Assembly: GCF_965363235.1 (NCBI RefSeq) | Contig: NC_134838.1 | Coordinates: 18,570,441 to 18,634,440, forward strand | Length of the DNA: 64,000 nt | Source of the DNA: Mytilus galloprovincialis | Lineage: Eukaryota > Mollusca > Bivalvia > Mytilida > Mytilidae | Direction of reading: 5' to 3' | In this document: positions 46,501-58,500 of the stretch, one piece after another | How positions within the stretch are numbered: position 1 is the first letter of the stretch | Layout: every line of letters starts with the position of its first letter | Notes under the pieces: generated by a model | Told to the model about the DNA's origin: nothing | The model's input: only the letters and a program-made list of their open reading frames with translations | Database searches by the model: none | Translations under genes and position numbers: made by a program

Positions 46501-49500
46501 TAAACATCACACAACTAAGGAATGAGACATGTCGAAGACAACCTCTGAAACTGAGAAACTTCAAGTAGAAAGTGAGAAATACTAACTTTGAACAAAGAAG
46601 TGACATTTTTTTTATAGAGAAATGTCAACTTGGAATTCAAAAAATTAAAAGTTTGAAATTAAAAGTTAATAAAATCATGCTCCTTCTATTTTTTTATACA
46701 TTTTTAAAACAAGCGCGTTCGGGGTAAACTATTTTTACCAAGTAACTGATGTAAATTATTGTGGTTTTCATTTTTATGAATGAGATAATCAACTATACAT
46801 ACAATAAAAAGATTTCAATATACATATTTTATCTTCCAGTCAGTTAACTGGATCCTGTCCAAATAAGAATTTACTGAAATGTAAATGGATAAGAAGCGAA
46901 GACTATTCATTTGATCGATCTAGTTTGTCCTTTATAGTTAGTGTAAAGAACACTAAGCGAAATGTGTCGGTGGACACAGATTGGATTACTATTATACAAG
47001 CTGAATATGGTAAAATAAAATCTTTTGTAAAATTTTTAACAAAATTGGAGTGTAATTTAAAGATATGCTAGCATATTTTTTTATCTCTGTAAAAAAGTAT
47101 ACTGTTATCATCACACACACTGATGTTTTTTCCTTGCAAATCAATATTTTAGTGAAGGTAACTTTCTTATCAAAACTAGTATGTACTTAATTCAGTTCCC
47201 GTTTTTTTTATCATAAAATGTGATGATTTGATTTTAAGCCTTTTTTTACCTGCCACTTTTCATCTTTTAGTACTCCTTTTACATGTACCATCTATCTATC
47301 TTATAAAGTTAATAAGATATCTTATACACTAATTTAGATATATCAGTAATGGAATATGATTTTCTAAATGAAGATACCTTGTTTAACAGTTAATAAATAT
47401 TTTCTATCATATTAAGGTAATAAGGTATATAATTGAGGCTATAAGATATATGTTTAACTATATATATTTACATATTTTTTTTATTTCAAATATATCTTAA
47501 ACTTAATAGAATATCTTATAAACTAAATAAGATGTCTTACAAACTCATTAAAAATATGTAAAATATCTACTATAAACAATATATCATTTAGTTTAAAAGT
47601 TGTCTTATAAAGGTAATATGATATTTTATCAACTTCAAATTAGATAAGATATCTCATAAAGAAATGAAAATATTTTATATATAGACTTTTCTGGGCATAT
47701 TACATTTTCATTATATTGTCCTTCATAATGATTTTCAATTTTCAATTTATTGTGATAACCGATTGTAAAAATCTATTTTAAGACAGCTGCTGTAAAGGTT
47801 CGGTATTAGTTTTAAACCTTATAAATCTGACAAATTTTGTAACCCAACTTTACAAGTTATGTGTGTATGTAGTATTTGAACCATTTGTTAGTCGGTTCTT
47901 TTTACAGACAATAAACAACAGCCTATACAGATTGCAGATTATAAACATTTATCATATATTTCTTTTTAATGAATAATCGATCTTTAGTGGATATATCAAT
48001 GGACAATTGATAACAACAGCAAATAGTAGTATACATTTTAAATGTATTTTGCAGTGAAACCAAATCCAATTGAAGAGATTGAGATTGTTTCCATTTCAAG
48101 TAGATGTGTCTCATTAAAGTGGAATCATAAGAAATCGAATAGGGAGAAGAAATTTATCATCCATATTACTTCAAAATGGACCGATGATAAGGTAGATATG
48201 TTTGGATGATCGAATCCTCGTCAAATTCATATTCTATATTAATATAAGACCATATTAAATGATATTGGGTTAGTTTCTCATACTCTTTTTTATTAATAAC
48301 AGTCCCATTAATTTTAGGAGAAGAAATTTATCATCCATATTACTTCAAAATGGACCGATGATAGGGTAGATATGTTTGGATGATTGAATCCTCGTCAAAT
48401 TTATATTTTATATCAATATAAGACCATATTAAATGATATTGGATTAGTTTCTCATACTCTTTTTTTTATTATTAATAACAGTCCCATTAATTTTGAAAGA
48501 CAAAAGGTAAATTTGGTCTTACTTGTTCGAATTTAATTTTTGAGCTAGTTCTAGTGTTTACATATAATTTCCTGTAGTTACATTGTACTCAGAATTGTTT
48601 CACTTTAAGGAAGCTTCAATTCCTTACCCGACTTTGGCTTATATTTTATTGGTGCAGATACCCATATTTTGATAACATGTAACTTTTGGATAAGAGAAAA
48701 GATTGTGTTTAAATTAAAAAGAATGTTACTAAGAATTTTAAGGTTTTTGGTTTTCTATGAAATAATTTCTTGCCTGAAAGTAAAAATTTAAAGAAATAAT
48801 GTGTTAGTAAATTTTTGTCAAAATTGATATGCTTTCAATACAGGTCATAAAGTCAAGAGAATTGAACACTACAGTGTGTGAGCTGAAGCCGAACACAGAA
48901 TATAAGATATCAATTGTGGTGAGACCTGAATATAGAGATTATGGAAACAATATTGATATTGGAAACTCTAGTGATATTGGATTTCCTAGTAATGCAGTGG
49001 TTATCATCGCCACAACACAAACAGATCGTAAGAATGTGTATATAGATATTTTTATTTGATTAGGTTCTTTCTGTATTTAACTTTCCTTGGTGTTCGGTAT
49101 TTTTTGTTATTTGACTTTTTATTCATTCTCTTAACATTTGATTAAATATGAACTAGAACTCGCCCGCGAAATCGCGGGCATTTACATCTTGTACACTGTT
49201 GTAGGATGAATTTTTGTAAAAGATTTTATGTCTGGAGAATTTCAGAAAAGATTTCAAAAGCCCTTTCCCTTTTTGTTAAGCTCCATTATTTTCGAGTTTC
49301 TGGCTACAGACCACAATTACTCTTCCACAATGCATTTGTTGGTAAACGTTAAATTAAATTAAAACATTTCCACCACTCCAAACATGAAATAAATGTAACT
49401 GCTTATAGACCATTATTATTCTAATAAAATATGCTTCTAGAACAAACCATCAATGCTTTTTATCTTGCTTTTATTTTGGCCAAATAACTACTCTCACATT

Positions 49501-52500
49501 CAACAATAAATGTTTTTCACATGTTTTATTGAGTCTTTACTTATTTCAATATATGTGCAACTGATATGACCCCTTTAATAGTAAACATTTCAGAGAAAAC
49601 AGTGGACAGAATACTTAGGAAGCATGACCCCATATAATAATTGGGAACTATATTCCAAGACCACGAACAAAGTGAATTAATTGTGGTCTGAAACCTTCTG
49701 TATACTATGAACATACTATGAACATACGTATATTATTATCAATAAAGTGTATTTGCTATTAAATCCGAGGGTTTCACCAGCCAAGTAGTCAACATTTCGG
49801 TGTTGACATGAATATCAATAATGTAGTCATTTTTATAAATTTCCTGTTTACAAAACTTTGAATTTTTTTAGAAAAACTAAGGATTTTCTTATCCCAGGCA
49901 TAGATTACCTTAGCCGTATTTGGTACAACTTTTTGGAATTTTTTATCCTTATTGCTCTTCAACTTTGTACTTGTTTGGCTTTATAGATATTTTGATATGA
50001 GCGTCACTGATGAGTCTTATGTAGACGAAACGCGCGTCTGGTGTACTAAATTATAATCCTGGTACCCTTTGATAACTATTAACTCATGAACTACCAATTC
50101 CAAGTTTCTTCTCCGTGGCGATCACTGCTATAATTAAATAGAGTGTTTCTATATATTATAGTAGTATAATTATAGTAAATATCAAGACGCCTTTTTTTCA
50201 TTTTTCTCCTAAAATAACTCAATCCGAATAATCATAGGAATGGATGACAAATACGACTATGCATGGTACATTTAGGACACAGAGGCATGATGTTTTTTTT
50301 GTGTTGAATGAAAAGAAGCGAAGCACAAAATGAGGTCTTCTCGTTTAATAGTATAGATATTATATAATATTATAATTATAATAATATTTTGGGCTGTAGT
50401 TCTTTCAACCTAATTAGTAATATTCCCACTCGGTTAACTTACTCATGATTGCGTCATCAAAACGTTCTATGAATTGGCTCAATTTTACACTAGGAAACCT
50501 TGCATCAAAAGCTCCATTATAGAATTAACTAGAACACACCCGCGAAATCGCGGGCATAAACAGTTTGTGAACTGTTGTAGGATGATTTTTTGTAAAAGAT
50601 ATTATGTATGGAGAATTTCATAAAAGGTATCAAAAGCACTCTCCCTTTTTTTAAAGTCCGATATTTGTTTCCTTTCTGTTAAATTCAATTATTTTCGTGT
50701 TTTTGGCCTCAGACCACAATTATTCTTCTCATTTGCTACAATGCTTCTTTTGGTAAAAGTCAAATCAAACTAAAATTTTGAACCGTTTCCAACATCAAAT
50801 AAATGTAATTGCTTTTATATAGACCATTATAAGTCTTATAAAATATGCTTCAAGGACCATCCATCAGTGCTTTTTCTTTTGAGAGCCTTATTAACATGCC
50901 TATGGTAGGATATGAATCTTGTATAAATGACTAAGACCGACTAAGGCTAATTTGCGGGGTGGTCGGAGGGGTCTTGATCCCGAAATCCCGAGCAGGACCT
51001 TTTTCGGGACGTCGGGATCGGGTGTTTTTAAACTCTTCGTTATTTGTAATTGGTTTTGGAAATTCACATGTTTTGACGTCTTTGGCAATTTGGGCATAGT
51101 ATCTAAGTCTTCTCTTTTCACTTTAAGCCAATTAGCTTGCATAATTATCAACATCATCTATAAGTATACTTAAGTCGTGATTTAAAGTAAACGGACTAAA
51201 GTTAACGGTATTGCTACAATAGATGACATCAAGATGTTCGTTGACAACGGATACTTTTAGGAGATATGGTTCCAGACTTTCTCCGTTACTTTTTTTCATA
51301 TACTAACCGACTTGAAAAAGTCTGTGACTAACAATATCTGATATGATAGATTTACTTTTGTATTAGCTTTAATAAAGGTTTGTAACATAGTTTTTAAAAC
51401 AGAGGTGGTACAGATGAGGAAAGATGTAGATACTATTGTTTTGTCTGATGTAATTAATACCCTATTGCTTCTGTATGAATGTATGCGTCGAGTTGAATTT
51501 ATCATCATGGACTATTTTTAAGATGTTAACATGACCACCCAGGCAAGACCTACAGAGGTCAAATATAAGCAATATAAGTTTACTCTGTTTGTTTATTACC
51601 ATTTATGTTTAATATGCTCTTATCTCAAAACTTAAATAAATATGTGGATCCAATGTTTCTATACATTACTCTTTCCTATTCAAAAAAACATGATTGAAAC
51701 CCATTTGAAGCTATAATTTCAAGTTTTTGAGTTTCATTCAGGCAAGTATATTGTTTATCCTTTCTCCCCCAGATTGTGATACCTGCTGGATGAATTGATG
51801 AAGGAATCCATCCATTCGTTAGTCTGTGCTTTCATTTCCTTGTTCATTTGTCTATCCCACCATTTTAAACGCAACTGCTGAAGTACTGATGAACAGTTTT
51901 GTTATAGACTTTATTATCTTCACACTACAGTTCACGTTGTCTTCGCCTCTCCATACTCCTGTACCTGGATTCAGAACTTTTCACTATTTAATTCAAATGT
52001 ATACATTTATATATGTGATTTAAAAAAAATATTAACGGTGTATATTAGCAATCATATACTTTGCCAGTAGTTACTGTATGTTTATTCTCATCCGATGTAC
52101 TTTGCAGTTAGTGATATTTTATAGTATATAAAGTACAATCATAAGGTTTTATTTCATTGTTTTTTTCTGTAATGACAGTATCAATTACATAAATAATAAC
52201 TACACAATGCTTTTTTAATGTCATTGCACAAAATTGATAGTTGTCACAATATTTTATTCTTTATTTAGTCCCTGACAGACCACCAGAGGTTTCCCCTGGA
52301 AGTTATGTTGTATCGGTTGAAGGCTGTAGGAATAACAATCGTAATGTGACTTTGTATTGGAAGGTGAGTGCCCTATTTTAATTACTTTAGTATTGTAAGA
52401 AAAAATATTGTTATATGTTATTAATTGTCATACTGATAAAATTTTTGAATTATTGCTAACCCAATAATCAAATTTAATTTTGATGTGTTTTCTGAGGAAC

Positions 52501-55500
52501 AAGTATTTCATTATTTGTTCAAAACGAATGCAACTAAGACAGCTATACACTGCATACAGCTATGTTGCAAATATTATTAAGGAATGGTCGCATATTCTTA
52601 TTACCTCCTCATATATGCCAAAAGCAAATGTAGGAAATACAAGACAACTGCTAGACTCGTTTTAGTTATTTGGTTTAGACTTGTCCAGCCCGGACATACG
52701 TCATTTTAAATTTTTCTTCTGTTGTAACTCGCCAAGGCTAGGTTTATGACAAAAATGGTTCTAGCTATGCATCATTTTACCAACCCTTTTTTTTTGTATT
52801 TTTATTATTTTTCTGACGTTAGAGCTGTCATGATAGCCTGTATCTACATCATAAAGTTTCCTGAGTTATAAAATACTTTAAAAAGCCATTTGCATAGGAA
52901 CATTCCATGGGAAATTTTCCTTGAAAATCGGTATTTTTGTTAATTTACTAATGTCAGGTTGTTGAGAACATCAATGTATTTGTTAACTAAATGTCTTGGT
53001 AATGAAATTATTGCCAGGTGAACATATCTGTCAGGAATGTTTCATTTGACCTTGCGGTCATCCTTATTATTTAACTGCGATTGAAAATAAGTAGGCTAGA
53101 CATTTCAGCGTCTGCTCTTTTGTTTCTATAAATAGTTTGTTATCTTTATAATTGTAAGAAAAAAAGAAGTTCTTATATATGTCATTAATTTACATAATGA
53201 TAATATTTTTGAATAATTGGATATTGATAATGAGAATATTGTACTTATATATGCCATTGATTTACATAATAATATTATTCATGATTTATTGGATAATTTA
53301 CATTATGATATTATTTTGGAATTATTGCTGATCCAATAGTCAAATTTTAATTTCGATTTGCTTGTTTTAGGACTTGCCAGAAACATACCAAAATGGTCAA
53401 ATGTTAGGATACAATATAACCGTATCTTCAGAGGATGGACAACTGTCTACTAACCCTATCATCAGCAGAACATTTACATCCTTGCTTCTACCTTGTAGAC
53501 AAGAAGTTCTTGTATCATTCTTCTCGAGGAATGAAGTCGGAGACTCGCTTGAACCATTGAATATATCTATACCGATAGCTAACAGTAAGCATTATTATTC
53601 CTACTGAAAAAAGTCTTTTAAAGAACCAGTTTTTGTTTTATTAACTCACTTCTTATTTCAGAGCCTTTCTATAACTAATTAATAAACTTGCTGCCATTCA
53701 TACAAAAACCGTTAGGTATTCATCACATTCGCACGAAACTTTATTCATTACCCCTTTCAAAACTTCATTCTCTGTTCAATTTATGTTTGGAATCCACTGT
53801 TACAAACCCTCATTCAAACCAATACAAACTTCAAGCTATAATTTCGGATATTGCAAGTCACAGACTTTTCAAGCCAGTTCGCATTGGAAAAGATGAAAAA
53901 GAGAAAAGATATTTTCTAAATCTTTCCTTTGCCAACAAAGGTCTCGATGGCGTCAACCTTGGCAATATCCTTCATCATAAATTAGTTCAATCGAAAATAC
54001 CTCCTTATTTTAAAGACCAGTCTGTACCAATAATTTCTTATACCTATACCAAACCTATTGCAACTAAAATTTTCAATTACAAACGCGTTTTGCAGGATCT
54101 CGATATTGACGACTTCAAGTCTAAACCTCCTGATTGCACTTGTGCTAGTTCCCAATTCACATATAATCCCGCTGGCCACGTTATTACCGGTGACCTTAAC
54201 ATTGTTAATAACACTTCTCTACGAAACGTGTTATCGAAAGGTCCGAAATATCGTGAGCCTAAATCCATCAATGGGAAATACAACTTTAAAATTTTGATGG
54301 ATTCAGTCGAGGATTATGCCAGGCAATGGGCTAAGCGCGAGAAGGAAGACGTAGACACTCTATCCGAATGGATAAAGGCAGTGAGGTCCTTAATACAAAT
54401 CAGAATTAATAAACTGAATGGGTCCATCAATGCCCATGCTACGTCAATTTTTAAAGACCCAAATGTTGCTAAACACCTATCCGACCTCCATGATAAATAT
54501 GTTGTTGTCCCCGCAGACAAAGCCCCAAATAACATCGTTTTTGTCTGTAAAAGTCATTACATTAATTGCTTGATAAACGAATTAGGTATAGACAATTCAC
54601 TTGGAAACTCAACATATACCCTCACGACACTTACCAAAGAGGAAATCCTGGATAATCATAGGTCTGTTCTTTGTTCCTTTGGTATTTCAACCAAAGATGA
54701 AGAACTGGATCTTCCATCACTGTATTGGATACCTAAACTACATAAGTGTCCTTACAAACAGCGGTATATTGCTGGGTCTTCCAAATGCTCCACAAAACCT
54801 CTTTCTAAATTATTAACATCCATTTTATCAGCAATCAAAGACGGGCTTCAAAGTTATTGTGAAACTGCCTATTCTAGAGGTGGCGTGAATCAGATGTGGA
54901 TACTTAAAAATTCCAAAGATCTTTTAGAGTACATACAATCTAACTCTCTTTCATCTTGTAACAGTATTAAAACATTTGACTTCTCTACTCTTTACACAAG
55001 TATTCCACATTCCAAACTTAAAGACAAATTAAAAGAGTTGGTATTACTTTGCTTCATAAAAAAGAATGGCCAACGTAGATACAAGTATCTTGTCTTAGGG
55101 AGGGATAAATCCTACTTTGTAAAGAATCACTCTGATTCAAACAAAAAATTCTCTGAAATCGATATTATCAAGATGCTTGATTTCTTGATTGACAACATAT
55201 TTGTTACGTTCGGAGGACGTGTTTTTCAACAGACTGTCGGCATACCAATGGGAACAAACTGTGCCCCTCTACTTGCTGACTTGTTTCTTTATTATTATGA
55301 GGCTGACTTCATGCAGGAACTTCTTAGGAAGAAAGATAAGAAGTTAGCAATATCCTTTAACTCTACTTTCCGCTATATAGATGACGTTCTTTCACTAAAC
55401 AATTCAAAATTTGGTGACTATGTGGAACGCATCTATCCCATCGAATTGGAGATAAAGGATACTACAGATACAGTTAAGTCAGCTTCATATCTTGACTTAC

Positions 55501-58500
55501 ATCTAGAAATTGACAATGAGGGTCGGTTGAAGACAAAACTTTACGACAAAAGAAATGATTTCAGCTTTCCAATTGTGAACTTTCCATTTCTAAGTAGCAA
55601 CATTCCAGCAGCACCTGCATACGGGGTATATATCTCTCAATTGATACGATATTCCCGTGCTTGCATTTCCTATCATGATTTTCTTGATAGAGGGTTACTG
55701 CTCACAAGGAAGCTATTAAATCAAGAGTTCCAAATGGTGAAGTTGAAATCATCCCTTCGTAAATTTTACGGACGCCATCACGAGTTGGTTGACCGTTATG
55801 GAATAACCATTTCACAAATGATATCGGATATGTTCCTCACGTCGTAACTACAATCCCCTTCCCTTTCATGAATTTGACCTACCTAATTAGACTATTTACC
55901 GGATTTGTAATCACATAAGCAACACGACGGGTGCCGCATGTGGAGCAGGATCTGCTTACCCTTCCGGAGCACCTGAGATCACCCCTAGTTTTTGGTGGGG
56001 TTCGTGTTGTTTATTCTTTAGTTTTCTATGTTGTGTCATGTGTACTATTGTTTTTCTGTTTGTCTTTTTCATTTTTAGCCATGGCGTTGTCAGTTTGTTT
56101 TAGATTTATGAGTTTGACTGTCCCTTTGGTATCTTTCGTCCCTCTTTTACGCAGTGCTGTTGTTGCTTCCCTAGGTTGTTTTACGTATACGTTTTTATTC
56201 TATGGTTAGTCAGCACTTCGGTGTTGACATGAATATCAATTATATGGTTATTTATTTTCATTTTTTTAATATAAATTTACTGTTTGCAAAAGTATGAATT
56301 ATTCTAAATACTAAGGACTTTCTTTTCCCAGGCAAATATACCTTAGCCTTATTTGGCAACATTTTTTTGAATTTTGGGTCATCAATGCTCTATAACTTTA
56401 TACTTGTTTGTCTTTCTGACTTTTTTTATCTGAACTTCACTGATGAGTCCTAATGTAGATGTAACGCGAGTCTGACGTATTAGATTTTAAGCCTAGTACC
56501 TTTGATAACTATAAGCATGTCGAAATGTTTTATTGCATTTCTCTGTCCGGAATTTTCTTGCACTTATTTGTACTGTAGTCCTGTGATGTAATGTTGTCCT
56601 TTTAGTGTTATATCTAACATTGCCATAAAGGCACGAGGTTTGGCTAGCCACAAAACCAGGTTCAATCCACCATTTTTTCTTAAAATGTCCTGAACCGATT
56701 AAGGAAAATGGCAGTTGTTATCTTATAGTTTATTTCTGTGTGTTACATTGTCGTTTGGTTTTTTGTTGCACTTTAGTGTTTCTGTTGTTTCGTTGTTTTC
56801 CTCTTATAGTTGATGTTTCCCTCGGTTTTACTTTGTAACCCGGATTTGTTTTCTCTCAATCAATTTATGACTTTCGAACAGCGGAATACTACTGGTGCCT
56901 TTATTTATGTTAATCAATAGATTGAGAAAGGAAATCAACCAAAAATCAGGGTCTAATCTAAACCAGAAAGCTCAAATGAAAAGTAAAACCGTTGAAATTG
57001 AATGACAAGTTAAGAAGTTTTATTCATATTATTGAAATTGATGGTTACAAAAACATTCAAATAAGTTAATAGCAATTTCTAAATAGTGTCTATCACAGAG
57101 AGTTCAAATGTACAATACGTTTTATGTTGCAGCTATTTTACCTCCAAGTAGAATTATAGTTGAGGCCCAGAATACTTCTAAAGATACAACTGTAAGTGTA
57201 AGTTGGACACCAACAGAGGATGAGAGAATTGCATTCCACACTGTATACTACTGTCAATTTGACACACAATGTACAGTAAGTTTTTTTATATTTATTAATT
57301 TGCTTTCGAACTTATTACAACAAGAAAGAAACTCAGGATAGTTACAAGAATTGAAATTTTGTATTTGAGCCAAACTCGCGTTTCGTCTACAAAAGACTCA
57401 TCAGTGACGCTCGAATAACAAACAGTTGAAAAGGGCCAAATAAAGTACAAAATTGAAGAGCATTGAAGACCAAAAATTCCAAAAAATTTGCAAAACATAG
57501 TTAAGGTAATCTATTCCCGAGGTTAAACATATATGTGTTATCAGTTTGTGGATTTTAAAATGATAGATATTTCAAAACGGAGAAGAACTACACAAGATTC
57601 ATTTTATATATAACTTCCAAACTGCGTATAGATATAGGAAGATGTGGTATGAGTGCCAATGAGACAACTCTCCATGTGTAATTGTTTAGATTTGCTATTT
57701 AGTGTAAAAGAATAGCTAGTTCTTGAGCTATTTTTGCATGGCTAAAAGCCTATATGTAATCAATAATTTGAAATATTTTTTTCATGGACTATGATAAATT
57801 TACAAGCTTTAGAACACACGTTGTTCTTGCCCATTTGACATGATTAATAAAACAGTGATCTCTTATTGTAGTTCATTGATCCATGGCATGATTTCATTTC
57901 TCATTATATGTTAGTAATTCATCGTTTTAGAATTTAATGTATTATGTGAAACGTTTACAAAAGAATACAGCAAAATATTACAATTGATTGAAAACGTCCA
58001 AAATATGTTGAATCAACCAAAGTCCCTTTTTATTTAGGTATCCACAATATCGATGAAGTTGAGAGGTGAAAATGTTTATTATTTTTGGACGAAAGTCAAT
58101 TTGATTATTTTAAGGCAGTATTGGTCTAACTTACAATATTTTGACACAACAGGCTGATATTTAAATCTCTGAGTTTTGACACATTTTGGTTTAGGAAACA
58201 AGGTATTAGTTGTAGTTTACAGTCAGTAAACGACCGCAAACAAATTTTGCATTCGTAATTATTGGTGTCACGTCATCGTCGTCGTCAGCGTCGTCCGAAG
58301 ACACTTAATTTCCGGAAAATAACTTTAGTTTAAGTGAATGGATCTCTATTTAATTTAAACACAAGGTTTGAAATCACAAAAGGACGGTTTAGATTGATTT
58401 CAGTGGTTGTGGTTTCAACAGTTTAGGAACAAGGGGCCCAAAAGGGGTCAAAATAAGTATTTTTCTAGTTTTCCAGAAAATAACGTGTGTGTAAGTGTAT

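Larger units (their letters stand above)
53679..56525 (+). mobile_element. Penelope-like retroelement in receptor intron 8
   Basis: The element is inserted about 95 bp after the exon 8 donor, sense to the host gene. It comprises the reverse-transcriptase frame (53688-55847), a 3' tail with GAGCAGGATCTGCTTACCC and CCGGAGCACCTGAGATCAC, and a terminal tract with a decayed hammerhead (56433-56480). The left edge is unclear and the frame lacks an ATG, so the element is probably 5' truncated. At least six partial tails of the same family lie in the window. Confidence 0.75.

Noticed and set aside
50900..51173. Opposing 85- and 73-codon frames near GGGATCTTGATCCCG-type sequence
   Set aside because: Both come from a GC-richer repeat patch at 50940-51030 and neither shows a domain or exon signals.
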